Shown here: piece by piece, positions 42,831 to 51,244 of the stretch
Layout: each line of letters begins with the position of its first letter
How positions within the stretch are numbered: position 1 is the stretch's first letter
Source: Mycolicibacterium sp. 018/SC-01/001
Lineage (GTDB): Bacteria > Actinomycetota > Actinomycetes > Mycobacteriales > Mycobacteriaceae
DNA length: 64,000 nucleotides
Direction of reading: 5' to 3'
Assembly (NCBI RefSeq): GCF_007096635.1
Contig: NZ_VKAA01000003.1
Location: 186,001-250,000, forward strand
Made by a program: the position numbers and the translations under genes
Notes under the pieces: model-generated
Database searches by the model: none
Told to the model about the DNA's origin: nothing
What the model saw: only the letters and a program-made list of their open reading frames with translations

Positions 42831-44193
42831 TCGACCCGGCTCGCCGCATCGACTGATAGGCCCCGATTGCGAGGGTGGTCACCACAGCGACGAGGAACGA
42901 CGTCAGCGACGCGCTCATCCAGGCCTGAGGGACGAATCCGATGGCGCGCGCGACTGCCCCCCAGAACCCTGCCCACCACGCCACCTGGCCCGGGTAGATC
43001 AGCTGATAGGTGACGAAGCCGAACAGCCACGGCGCCACCATGAGCCAGCGCGAGGGTGAGTTCGGGGTGAGGTCCCACGTCGATCTGCCGGACAGGAGGA
43101 CGTAGTCCACGGCCAGCACCGCGAACAGGGGAACGAAGACCGATCCGATGAGCGACAGAAAGCTGGCATAGCCGTAGATGTCGACGGAAAGTGCCAGCAC
43201 CATGGTGAGGACACCGACCACGAGCGAGATCTTTCTCCGGTCCCACGTCGGTCGGAGGTTCTGCGTGGACACCGTCGTGGAGTAGACGTTGGCGAATGAC
43301 TGATCGATCTCGCGGATCGCCAGGACAGCGAACGCGAGGCCACCGAGGGGCACGGCGATGAACGCAGCGAAGATCTGGTTCTCGTCGGCTGCCACCGTGA
43401 TCAGAGCGAGCACTCCCAGTGCGTAGCAGGCGATCTGGGCCAGGCCATAGCCCACGAAAGCGCCCGTGAAGGCCGCCGACGAGCTGCGCGAGTGCCGGGC
43501 GTAATCGGCGGCCATCGGCACCCAGGACACCGCGACTGCCACCGTTGTGTCGACGGCGACGCTGAATCCGGTCCAACCGCCCTCCGTCAGCGAGGGAAGC
43601 GGATTGCTCAGCAGCTGGACAAAGAGGTAGAGCAGGGCGATCAGCACCGCCGCCGTGACATAGCGACGCAGGAGGCGAACGGAGCCCAACGGGCGCAACG
43701 ACAGCACCGTGGTGAGCGCACCGGCGACCAGGATCCAGATCCACCCGGGAACGGACGGCAGCACAGTGTTGGCCGCTGTCGCGATGGTGACCAACTCGAA
43801 TGTGCCCCAGCCGATCATCTGGGCGATGTTCAGCGCAGTCGGGAGATAGGACGCCCGGCTGCCGAGCAGCCCTCGCAGCAGAACCATGGCCGGCGCGCCG
43901 GTCTGGGCGCCGGGTATCGCCGAGAGGGCGATGGCGGCCGCACCGAGCAGAGTGCCGATCGCGATCGCGACCAAGGCCGCGATCACCGAGATGTGGGGAG
44001 ATCCGGGGCCGTTGGGATAGAGCACGACGGCGGCGCCGGTGAACCCGAGCAGACTGACGCCGAGGTTTCCCCACAGCCCGATCTGGTCGAAAACCCCCAG
44101 TACCCGTGGCGCGGTTTCGGTCAAGGTGGAAGGTACTTCGTCGACAGCGGCGGTGCCGTGCGGTGCACCCCGACGGCGCGATCTCATGGGCAT
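42814..44193 (-). CDS. cytX: CytX-like NCS1 transporter under a TPP riboswitch
   Basis: A 459-aa permease of the cytosine/purine NCS1 family with about 12 helices. Helix 1 motif: IGLWGNLGVSLLGFTGA near residue 38; others include NIAQMIGWGTFELVTIATAAN and SWVPMAADYARHSRSS. The thiamine riboswitch directly upstream points to a thiamine precursor (hydroxymethylpyrimidine) as substrate, which is the CytX assignment. ATG 44193 is 3 bases past the aptamer; ATG 44187 is also possible. Confidence 0.88.
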   Translation of the reverse strand: MPMRSRRRGAPHGTAAVDEVPSTLTETAPRVLGVFDQIGLWGNLGVSLLGFTGAAVVLYPNGPGSPHISVIAALVAIAIGTLLGAAAIALSAIPGAQTGAPAMVLLRGLLGSRASYLPTALNIAQMIGWGTFELVTIATAANTVLPSVPGWIWILVAGALTTVLSLRPLGSVRLLRRYVTAAVLIALLYLFVQLLSNPLPSLTEGGWTGFSVAVDTTVAVAVSWVPMAADYARHSRSSSAAFTGAFVGYGLAQIACYALGVLALITVAADENQIFAAFIAVPLGGLAFAVLAIREIDQSFANVYSTTVSTQNLRPTWDRRKISLVVGVLTMVLALSVDIYGYASFLSLIGSVFVPLFAVLAVDYVLLSGRSTWDLTPNSPSRWLMVAPWLFGFVTYQLIYPGQVAWWAGFWGAVARAIGFVPQAWMSASLTSFLVAVVTTLAIGAYQSMRRAGSKVGSD

Positions 44194-44196
44194 GGC

Positions 44197-44283
44197 GCTC
44201 GCTTTCCCTACGCCGGCATTACCCGGACAGGTTCAGGCGGTCGGCGGCCCGATAGCCACCCTCTCAGCCCGGTTCACCCGAGC
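44197..44283 (-). promoter_or_regulatory. TPP (thiamine pyrophosphate) riboswitch
   Basis: Read on the minus strand, the conserved THI-box elements appear in order: GGGTG, GGGCTGAGAGGGTG, CCGCCTGAACCTG, GGGTAATGCCGGCGTAGGGA. P1 pairs GCTCG (44283-44279) with CGAGC (44201-44197). The aptamer ends 3 bases before the cytX ATG, so there is no separate expression platform and ligand binding likely hides the ribosome site directly. Confidence 0.93.
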
Positions 44284-44315
44284 TCCCGCGGAATTACTCC
44301 ATGAATGTAACGCAT

Positions 44316-44900
44316 TCAGCCGGGGTGGTCGGATGCCGCGGCGACCAGGGTGAACTCACCTGCGTCACCGACAGCGATGAGGTCTGCGTGGCGTCGCGGT
44401 TGGTGCACGCGAATGAAGTGCTCCTCGTGGGCTGCCCACTGGTCCCAGTGCAGCTCGTAGTCGTCGGCGTGGCGGCTCAACGCCCGGCGCTTGCGCGCGG
44501 CGTCGTCGGCGTCCACCCAGATGGCCAGATCGACGAACCGGCGACTGGATGCGGTCAGCGCACCGACGCCCTCGACGATCAACCGGCGGTCGGCGGGGAC
44601 GTCATGCCACACACCTGGCGCGTGACGCGGCCAACTCCAGCTGCGCCACCGCCCCCCGTACCCGCGGGAGCGGGGCTCGAGCAGGGCGGACTCGATATGC
44701 GCTGTGGCCCAGGCCAAACCATCCCAGCCGGGATAGACGTGATCCAGGGCGACGACTGTCGAACCCGACCAGAGCTGGTGGATCTGCGCCGCCAGCGTCG
44801 TCTTGCCGGATCCGGAGCGGCCGTCGATGAGCACCGTGGCGGCCTCGGCGGCATACATCAGGTCGACGACGTCGCCGGCACTGAACCGGTTGTCTCCCAT
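44316..44900 (-). CDS. P-loop nucleoside/uridine kinase-like protein
   Basis: A 194-aa protein with a Walker A motif IDGRSGSGKTTLA near residue 28 and a DHVYPGWDGLAW stretch that fits the DxxY lid or substrate region of uridine-kinase-like enzymes. Further on are RRLIVEGVGALTASSRRFVD and WVDADDAARKRRALSR. Exact substrate unknown. ATG 44900 is used; GTG 44909 is possible. It ends only 32 bases before the riboswitch in the same direction, so the cytX leader may be reached by read-through. Confidence 0.78.
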   Translation of the reverse strand: MGDNRFSAGDVVDLMYAAEAATVLIDGRSGSGKTTLAAQIHQLWSGSTVVALDHVYPGWDGLAWATAHIESALLEPRSRGYGGRWRSWSWPRHAPGVWHDVPADRRLIVEGVGALTASSRRFVDLAIWVDADDAARKRRALSRHADDYELHWDQWAAHEEHFIRVHQPRRHADLIAVGDAGEFTLVAAASDHPG

Positions 44901-45099
44901 GGGAATCACGTCAGAACCCCCAACACTTTCTGACGACCTCGGGACACGCCGGCGTCGTTCGTCTTCGACCTACGCGGAGTCAACCTACGGCATGTGCGCG
45001 CCGTCCCGAGTTTGAGGTGGACGCGTCAGCGGGCACCTTGTAGGAATGGCGCAACCGGTGCGCGGACACGGATATCGCACGGACGGGGAGGGCGGCTCG

Positions 45100-45912
45100 A
45101 TGACATGGACCCTGAATGAGACCATCGCGCTGGAAGACGGTGTGGTCCGGTGGGATTCGTTCGGAACTGGCGCACCGATCGTCCTCGTACACGGCACTCC
45201 GTACTCGTCGTTTCTGTGGCGAGACATCGCGGTCGCGCTCGCTCGCCGTGGAAGATGCGTCTATGTGTTCGATCACCTTGGTTATGGGCAATCAGACAAG
45301 CATCGGGGCCAAGACCTGGGTCTGGCGGCGCAGGGACGCAACTTCGCTGAGCTGCTGCGCCGGTGGAACCTGGATCGGCCCAGCGTCGTGGCGTGTGACA
45401 TCGGTGGGGCGATCGCTCTCAGGACACTGCTGCTCGAGGGTGTGCCGTATCGGGACCTGACTCTGTTCGATGCCGTCACCGGAGGGTCGTGGGAGCACGG
45501 ATTGTTTGCGCTCATACGCGAACACCATGATGTCTTCGAGCAATTACCTGCGTACGCCCATCAGGCTCTGGTCACCGCTCACCTTCGCAACGGGACGCGG
45601 CAAGGGTACCGCCCCGGCGTCCTCGAAACGTACCTCGCCCCGTGGTTGGGCGTCGATGGGCAGGCCGCGTTCTACCGACAGTACCGACAGCTGAGTCAGG
45701 ACGACACCGCTGCGTACGAACCGTTGCTGGGGACCATCGACATCCCCGTCACTCTTGTGTGGGGACGAGACGACCAGATCCTCCCCGAACGTCACGGGAC
45801 GTGGATCGAAGAGCGAATCGACAATGCGAGCGTGACGTGGATCGACAATGCGGGGCACTTGCTTCCCGAAGACGCTCCCGCCCAACTCGTCGACTTGTTG
45901 GGCACGATGTGA
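45100..45912 (+). CDS. Alpha/beta hydrolase with an aspartate nucleophile (haloalkane dehalogenase/epoxide hydrolase-like)
   Basis: A 270-aa protein. Oxyanion motif VLVHGTPYSSFLWRDIA, then the elbow VVACDIGGAIA with Asp as nucleophile (about residue 115), the acid in LVWGRDDQILPERH and the His in DNAGHLLPEDAP. An Asp nucleophile is the mark of haloalkane dehalogenases and epoxide hydrolases rather than esterases. ATG 45100 follows GGGGAGGG; an ATG at 45046 is less likely. Divergent from the kinase-like gene. Confidence 0.87.
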   Translation: MTWTLNETIALEDGVVRWDSFGTGAPIVLVHGTPYSSFLWRDIAVALARRGRCVYVFDHLGYGQSDKHRGQDLGLAAQGRNFAELLRRWNLDRPSVVACDIGGAIALRTLLLEGVPYRDLTLFDAVTGGSWEHGLFALIREHHDVFEQLPAYAHQALVTAHLRNGTRQGYRPGVLETYLAPWLGVDGQAAFYRQYRQLSQDDTAAYEPLLGTIDIPVTLVWGRDDQILPERHGTWIEERIDNASVTWIDNAGHLLPEDAPAQLVDLLGTM

Positions 45913-45939
45913 GGACAGCAAGCCCGCCGTCAACGTGAG

Positions 45940-46215
45940 GTGGGCACCGTTTGCAGCGACGTCTCGGCTCAGTACCCCATTCCCACTCGAGTGCACATCA
46001 CCAGCACGGTGGTCGCGAACTCGACGTCGAAGAAGGCGCCGCTCGGTGTGACGGCTGACGGCCTGCCGATCGGTGTGCAACTGATGGCGCCCGACGAGGC
46101 GGTCCTGCTCGCGCTGGCCGCACAACTGGAAACCGCAATCCCGTGGGCCGATCGTCGTCCGCTTCGGTGGACCCGTCGATCACCGGTGCATCTCGACCAT
46201 GGCGAGGTTCCATAG
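45940..46215 (+). pseudogene. C-terminal remnant of an amidase-signature gene
   Basis: The stretch GVTADGLPIGVQLMAP, then LLALAAQLETAIPWADRRP (about 46040-46170), is the typical end of an amidase (AS family). The first two-thirds of the gene, with the Ser-Ser-Lys site, is missing. Upstream residues do not match the family. It follows the hydrolase by 27 bases; the rest of 45913-46271 holds nothing else. Confidence 0.72.
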
Positions 46216-46271
46216 CGAATGCTGGCCTGACGACGCACGGACACTGGCCGCGCCGGCGCCTTGCATCTGAG

Positions 46272-46874
46272 CTAATAGCTTGGTGGACAACCTAATTCAG
46301 CCGCGACCGCGGCCATGGCGGCCGCCGCGGCGTCCACTGTCAGCAGGGCGTTGCCCGCGACGACGTGCAACCCGTAGGCGTCTTCGAGCGCGACGAACGT
46401 CATGGCGAGCTGATCGTCGTCGAGGTTCGGCGTGAACGCGCCGCTGCGTCTGCCCGCGGCGAAAATGCCACGATAGGTAGCGGTCTGGCGCAGGTACATC
46501 TTCTGCACGAGTTCGTCGTGCAGAGCCGAATTGCCTGCCAGGAAGTCGAATTCGTACAGCAGCCGCATCAGTGCGTCGTCGGGTCCGCTGGGGAGGCCCG
46601 CCCGGATCGCGATTCCGAGCTGCCTGCGGGCATCCGTCGTCTCGCCGACGAGGCGGTCGCGCTCGTCGCAGAACCGCTCCACGCCGGCGGAATGCGCCTC
46701 GACGAGCAGTGCGTCGAGATCGTCGTAGTAGTAGAGCACGGTGCCGCGGCTCAGGCCGGCCTGCTCGGCGACATCGGTGAGGGAGAGCGAGCGCAGGCCG
46801 CGTTTGTGGCCGGCGCTGTAGGTGGCCTCGATGAGGGCCTGTCGGCGGGCGCCCTGATTACGCGGTCGAGCCAT
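46272..46874 (-). CDS. TetR-family transcriptional regulator
   Basis: A 200-aa regulator. HTH: RQALIEATYSAGHKRGLRSL, VAEQAGLSRGTVLYYYDD (residues 10-55). The C-terminal domain is of the broad type associated with amine/osmolyte regulators. ATG 46874 has no clear Shine-Dalgarno. It is divergent from the APC permease, with an inverted repeat in between that starts 3 bases upstream of this ATG and suggests autoregulation. Confidence 0.9.
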   Translation of the reverse strand: MARPRNQGARRQALIEATYSAGHKRGLRSLSLTDVAEQAGLSRGTVLYYYDDLDALLVEAHSAGVERFCDERDRLVGETTDARRQLGIAIRAGLPSGPDDALMRLLYEFDFLAGNSALHDELVQKMYLRQTATYRGIFAAGRRSGAFTPNLDDDQLAMTFVALEDAYGLHVVAGNALLTVDAAAAAMAAVAAELGCPPSY

Positions 46875-46877
46875 GGG

Positions 46878-46925
46878 TTGACAGTAATCGAGGCCACATG
46901 CCACATTCTTCGACGTTACTGTCAA
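46878..46925. promoter_or_regulatory. Inverted repeat between TetR and permease genes
   Basis: TTGACAGTAA (46878-46887) and TTACTGTCAA (46916-46925) are perfect inverted copies 28 bases apart. Each arm also holds TTGACA, a -35 hexamer, on opposite strands, so the arms may be divergent promoters overlapping a TetR operator. Confidence 0.6.
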
Positions 46926-46956
46926 AGAATTCTTCCCCCCGACGTCTGGACCCGCC

Positions 46957-48381
46957 ATGACCCGATCGACGACGCCCCCCGGCGTCACCGGCCAGCCGCC
47001 CGCGACCTACGACGGCGTGCTCTCGCGTTCGCTCGGCGTGGGCGGCAACGTCCTGATCACGCTGTCGGGCATCTCGCCCGCCTCCAGCGTCTTCGTCCTC
47101 GGCGGTGCCGCGCTGGCCGCCTACGGGACGGGAGTGTTCTGGGGTTTCGCGATCGCCGGTGTGATCAGCCTGCTGATCGCACTCTGCTACGCCGAACTCG
47201 CATCCCGCCATCCCGTCGCAGGTGGCGACTACTCACTGGTCAGCCGAACCCTCGGCCCTGCAACGGGTGTCGCGGTGTTCTTCGTCGGCCTCGTCACGCT
47301 GCCGCTGATCGTGGCGATCTTCGCGCTGGGCGTCGCCGACTACCTCGGCGTCGCGATCGCAGGCTTGGACCCGCTGTGGACGGCGATCGTGGTGACGGTG
47401 CTGGCCACGGCGACGGCGTGCCTGAACATCCGCGCCAACGCGTGGGTCACCGGCGCGTTCCTGTTCGTCGAGATGGCCGCACTCGCGCTGCTGGCCGTCC
47501 TCGGCTTCGTGCACGTCGAGCGGCCGGTCAGCGCCCTGCTCGATCCGCAGGCGTTCGACGTCGCGACCGGTGGCCTGGCGCCGCTGGGAATCGCCGGCCT
47601 CGTCATCGCCGTCACGCAGGGAATCTTCTCCTACAACGGCTACGGCGGAGCGGTGTACTTCGCCGAGGAGACGAAGAATGCCAGGCGCGCCGTCGCCCGC
47701 GCGGTGCTGTGGAGCGCCGCGATCACGATCGCAGCGGAGATCGTTCCGCTCGTCGCAATCCTTCTCGGCACGGGTTCACTGACCGACCTGTTCGGATCGG
47801 ATCTTCCGGTCGAGGCGTTCCTCGAGGAGCGCGCCGGACACGCCGTCACGGTGTTCGTCCTGGTGTCGATCGCGCTGGCGATCGTCAACGCGATCATCGC
47901 GATCGCACTGCAGTCCGGGCGTCTGCTGTTCGCCGCGGCACGCGATCAGGCCCTGCCCGCCTCGCTCGCGGCACCGCTGACCCGCGTCTCGGCGTCGACG
48001 CAGATGCCGTGGGTCGCGACGATCGTGATGGGCGTGCTCGCCACAGCCGGCTGCCTGGTACCGCTGGACGTGCTACTCAACGCCACCGGATCGACGCTGG
48101 CCTTCAGCTATGGGTTCATCGCACTCGCCGCGATCATGATGCGGCGCAACGTGTCTGACGGCGACGGCTACCGGATGCCGTGGTGGCCGCTGCCGCCGGT
48201 GGCGGCGCTGCTCGCGATCGCGGCGATTTTCGTGGTCGGCGTGCTCGACCCGACCCAGTGGCTGAGTCTCGGCATCGCGGTCGGCATCGTCGTGGCCGGA
48301 TACGCCTACTACTTCTGCTATCTGCGCTCGCGGGCGGGCACCCACCTGCTGCTGCTCGACGTGCGCGACGAGGAGAGCTGA
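46957..48381 (+). CDS. APC-superfamily amino acid/amine permease
   Basis: A 474-aa transporter with 12 predicted helices. Helix 1: GVGGNVLITLSGISPASSVF. Other marks: CYAELASRHPVAGGDYSLVSR near residue 88 (split), TQGIFSYNGYGGAVYFAEET near 222 and IALQSGRLLFAAARDQALPA. Substrate unknown; its close partner, an amidohydrolase 5 bases downstream, suggests uptake of an amide or N-acyl compound. Controlled probably by the divergent TetR. Confidence 0.9.
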   Translation: MTRSTTPPGVTGQPPATYDGVLSRSLGVGGNVLITLSGISPASSVFVLGGAALAAYGTGVFWGFAIAGVISLLIALCYAELASRHPVAGGDYSLVSRTLGPATGVAVFFVGLVTLPLIVAIFALGVADYLGVAIAGLDPLWTAIVVTVLATATACLNIRANAWVTGAFLFVEMAALALLAVLGFVHVERPVSALLDPQAFDVATGGLAPLGIAGLVIAVTQGIFSYNGYGGAVYFAEETKNARRAVARAVLWSAAITIAAEIVPLVAILLGTGSLTDLFGSDLPVEAFLEERAGHAVTVFVLVSIALAIVNAIIAIALQSGRLLFAAARDQALPASLAAPLTRVSASTQMPWVATIVMGVLATAGCLVPLDVLLNATGSTLAFSYGFIALAAIMMRRNVSDGDGYRMPWWPLPPVAALLAIAAIFVVGVLDPTQWLSLGIAVGIVVAGYAYYFCYLRSRAGTHLLLLDVRDEES

Positions 48382-48386
48382 CAAGC

Positions 48387-50081
48387 ATGGACACTCTCAT
48401 CACCAACGCGCGGGTCCGCACGTTCGACGACGCGCTGCCGTGGGCCGAAGCGGTCGGTGTCCGTGCCGGCCGCATCGCCTTCGTCGGTCCGGCCGCCGCC
48501 GCTCCGCCAGCCCGGCAGGTGATCGACGCGGGCGGCAGGCTGGTGACGCCGGGCATCATCGACAGTCACAACCACCTGCTGCTCGGCTTCGATGAGGACG
48601 CCGTGTCGCTCGAGGGCGCACACGACCTCACGGAGGTTCGCCGCCGCATATCTGAATTCGCCGGCAGGCGAGACGATCTGACGTGGATCTGCGCCGAGAA
48701 CGCCGTCTACTCGGTGGTGCAGGGACGTCGACCCAATGCGGGCGACCTGGAGGGGCTCACCGACAAGCCGCTGTTCATCACGACCTACGACCAGCACTCG
48801 GTGTGGCTCAACCGCGCAGCGCTGGCGGTGCTCGGCATCGCTGACGGCGCCGACGTGCCGTGGGGGCGGCCCGAACGCGACGAGGTCACCGGGGATCCCA
48901 CCGGATGGGTCACCGACTTCTACACGAGCGCGATGACCGAGGCCGGCCTTGCGGCGCTGCAAGCCGACGTCCCGATGTATTCGCCCGACCGCCGCTACCG
49001 GAAGCTGCAGTCGAGTATGCGGATGGCGACGGCGCTGGGCATCACGACCGTCGTGGAACCACAGGTGCCGCTAGCGGAATTGCCGTTGTTCGAGCGTGCT
49101 TTGGCCGAGGGTGTGTTGACGTCGCGGGTGATCGCGGCGCTGTTCCATCCCGTCGGCGCCGACGGCGGATTCCGGCGGCGGTTGCGTGACGCGGTCGATT
49201 CAGCGGCCGACCACCCGATGCTGCGACTGGGTCCAGTCAAGCTCTACGCCGACGACGTCATCGAGCCGCACACCGCGCTGATGCTCGAGGACTACGCCAA
49301 TCGGCCGGGTCAGTGTGGCAGGCCGAGTTATCCGGGCCGCGAACTCGTCGCCGTCATCGGCGAACTCGACAGGATGGGCTTCCAGACCCACACCCACGCG
49401 ACGGGAGACGCCGGAATCCGCCTGACCCTCGACGCGATCGAGGCCGCCGCCCGGGTAAACGGGACGCGTGACCGCAGGCACGGCATCGTGCACGTGGAGT
49501 GCCTGCACCCCGACGACCTGCCGAGGTTCGCCGAACTGGGCGTGACGGCGGCGATGCAACCACGGCACTGCTCACCGGATCTGGTCGCGGGCACCTGGAT
49601 GGAGAACGTCGGCGAGGAGCGGTGGGACCGCGCGTGGCGATTCCGCAGCCTCTTGGAATCCGGTGCGACTGTGGCATTCTCGAGCGACTGGCAGGTGGGG
49701 GAGATGGATCCGCTCGTCGGTGTGTACTCGGCGGCGACGCGAGCCGGGCTGGACGGCTCCGATCCGTGGACCGTGGACGAACGGGTCGGCCTGGATCGCG
49801 CCTTGGAGGCCTACACCGTCCACGGTGCGCGCGCGTGGCACGCGGAACACGACCGGGGCCGCCTCGGTACCGGTCTCCTCGCCGATCTCGTGGTGTGGTC
49901 CGGTGACCTGTACGACCACGAGAACTCGCCGGAGGCACTCCTGCACCAGCGCGCCGAGCTGACGATGGTCGACGGGGCGGTCGCGCATTCGACCGGAACG
50001 CTGACCGATCGCGTGGGCTCGGAGGTCGCGGTCGATCCGGTGACCGCGGGCACGGCCGTCGAGCACGTGCACTGCCACTAG
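48387..50081 (+). CDS. YtcJ-like metal-dependent amidohydrolase
   Basis: A 564-aa amidohydrolase (Amidohydro_3). Metal motif IIDSHNHLLLG near residue 57, the HTHATGDAG stretch near 336, a His in GIVHVECLHP near 370 and FSSDWQVGEMDPL near 430. This family includes N-substituted formamide deformylase-type enzymes; the substrate is not readable. ATG 48387 lies 5 bases after the permease stop, so they form an operon. Confidence 0.9.
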   Translation: MDTLITNARVRTFDDALPWAEAVGVRAGRIAFVGPAAAAPPARQVIDAGGRLVTPGIIDSHNHLLLGFDEDAVSLEGAHDLTEVRRRISEFAGRRDDLTWICAENAVYSVVQGRRPNAGDLEGLTDKPLFITTYDQHSVWLNRAALAVLGIADGADVPWGRPERDEVTGDPTGWVTDFYTSAMTEAGLAALQADVPMYSPDRRYRKLQSSMRMATALGITTVVEPQVPLAELPLFERALAEGVLTSRVIAALFHPVGADGGFRRRLRDAVDSAADHPMLRLGPVKLYADDVIEPHTALMLEDYANRPGQCGRPSYPGRELVAVIGELDRMGFQTHTHATGDAGIRLTLDAIEAAARVNGTRDRRHGIVHVECLHPDDLPRFAELGVTAAMQPRHCSPDLVAGTWMENVGEERWDRAWRFRSLLESGATVAFSSDWQVGEMDPLVGVYSAATRAGLDGSDPWTVDERVGLDRALEAYTVHGARAWHAEHDRGRLGTGLLADLVVWSGDLYDHENSPEALLHQRAELTMVDGAVAHSTGTLTDRVGSEVAVDPVTAGTAVEHVHCH

Positions 50082-50143
50082 GAACGAGACGGCTGTAATC
50101 GCGTTGACGAGACAGGACTCTCGAAGCCTGCCGAGGCTCGTGA

Positions 50144-51160
50144 TCAGACTGTCAGGACCGCGCGGTAGCGGGCCTGGCCGGCGCGCACCCGGGCGATGGC
50201 CTGGTTGATATCGCTCATGTCGAAGAGCTCGACCTTGGGCCGGACGCCGGTGCGCGCCGCGAAGTCGAGCATCTGGATGGTCTCCTGGCGTGAGGCGGGG
50301 ACGCCGCCGGAGATCTTCTTCTCGGAGAACAACAATTCGAACGGACCCACTGTGAGCGCGTTGTCGGGCACCCCGACGACGCTGAGGGTGCCCTGCGGTT
50401 TCAACGCTGCAAGGTAGTCATCCCAGGGGATGTCTGCGGACACTGTGGAGAGAATGAAGTCGAATGTGCCCGCTGCGTGGGTCAGCTCATCGGAGTCGCG
50501 GGTTGCGATGAAGTGGTCGGCGCCGAAGCTGTGGGCTTCGTCGCGCTTGCTCGTCGATGATGAGATGGCGGTGACATCGCAGCCCCAGGCGGAGGCGAAT
50601 TGTATTGCCAGATGGCCCAATCCACCGATTCCGACAATGCCGACGCGGTCGGTGGGCTTGACGCCGTGTCGCAGGAACGGGGCGAACACCGTGACTCCGG
50701 CGCACAGCATCGGGCCGGCGTGCGGGGATTCGATGGCGTCGGGGACTGGGTAAGCGAAGCGCCAGTCGCTGGCTCGCAACGATGAGGCGAACCCTCCGCG
50801 GTCCCCGCGCATGATGGTGTCGTCACGTTTGGCGCACAGCTGCTGGCGGCCGGTCAGGCAGAACTCGCACCCCATGCACGTGCCGGCGATGGCTCCGATC
50901 GCGACTCGCTGGCCGACCTGGAGGTGTTCAGGGTCGACAGCAGATCCGACAGCGGACACCACGCCCACCGCTTCGTGTCCGGCGACCACCGGAAAACTCG
51001 AGTATCCGAACTCGTTGTCGATCATCCCGACATCGCTGTGGCACACCCCGCAGTGGGTGACGTCGACGTCGACGCCGAGCGGCCCGAGCTCGCCCGGGTC
51101 GTATTCGTAGGGGGCCAGTTCGGCCCCGGCTTCCAGTGCTGCATACGCGTGGACGGGCAC
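50144..51160 (-). CDS. Zinc-dependent alcohol dehydrogenase (NAD(P)-dependent, YahK/CAD-like)
   Basis: A 338-aa medium-chain dehydrogenase. Catalytic zinc: VTHCGVCHSDVGM (Cys, His) and GHEAVG. Structural zinc: Cys in TCMGCEFCLTGRQQLC. NAD(P) site: GIVGIGGLGHLAIQFA. It would interconvert an aldehyde and alcohol. GTG 51160 follows GAGGAG. A palindrome at 51181-51202 lies directly upstream, and the divergent TetR is its likely regulator. Confidence 0.93.
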   Translation of the reverse strand: MPVHAYAALEAGAELAPYEYDPGELGPLGVDVDVTHCGVCHSDVGMIDNEFGYSSFPVVAGHEAVGVVSAVGSAVDPEHLQVGQRVAIGAIAGTCMGCEFCLTGRQQLCAKRDDTIMRGDRGGFASSLRASDWRFAYPVPDAIESPHAGPMLCAGVTVFAPFLRHGVKPTDRVGIVGIGGLGHLAIQFASAWGCDVTAISSSTSKRDEAHSFGADHFIATRDSDELTHAAGTFDFILSTVSADIPWDDYLAALKPQGTLSVVGVPDNALTVGPFELLFSEKKISGGVPASRQETIQMLDFAARTGVRPKVELFDMSDINQAIARVRAGQARYRAVLTV

Positions 51161-51180
51161 GATCGCTCCTCACCATGTCA

Positions 51181-51202
51181 CTAATGACCAACTGGTCATT
51201 AG
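51181..51202. promoter_or_regulatory. 22-bp palindromic TetR operator
   Basis: CTAATGACCA and TGGTCATTAG are perfect inverted copies separated by AC. It sits between the divergent dehydrogenase (start 51160) and TetR (start 51245) genes, the classic place for an operator of both. Confidence 0.85.
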
Positions 51203-51244
51203 CGTAGCGGTGTCGGGCGGAAATTTCACCGTTACATTGAGCAG

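Noticed and set aside
50122..50140. Short hairpin AGCCT-gccg-AGGCT between convergent amidohydrolase and dehydrogenase genes as terminator
   Set aside because: Only five paired bases with a bulge beyond; too weak to list.
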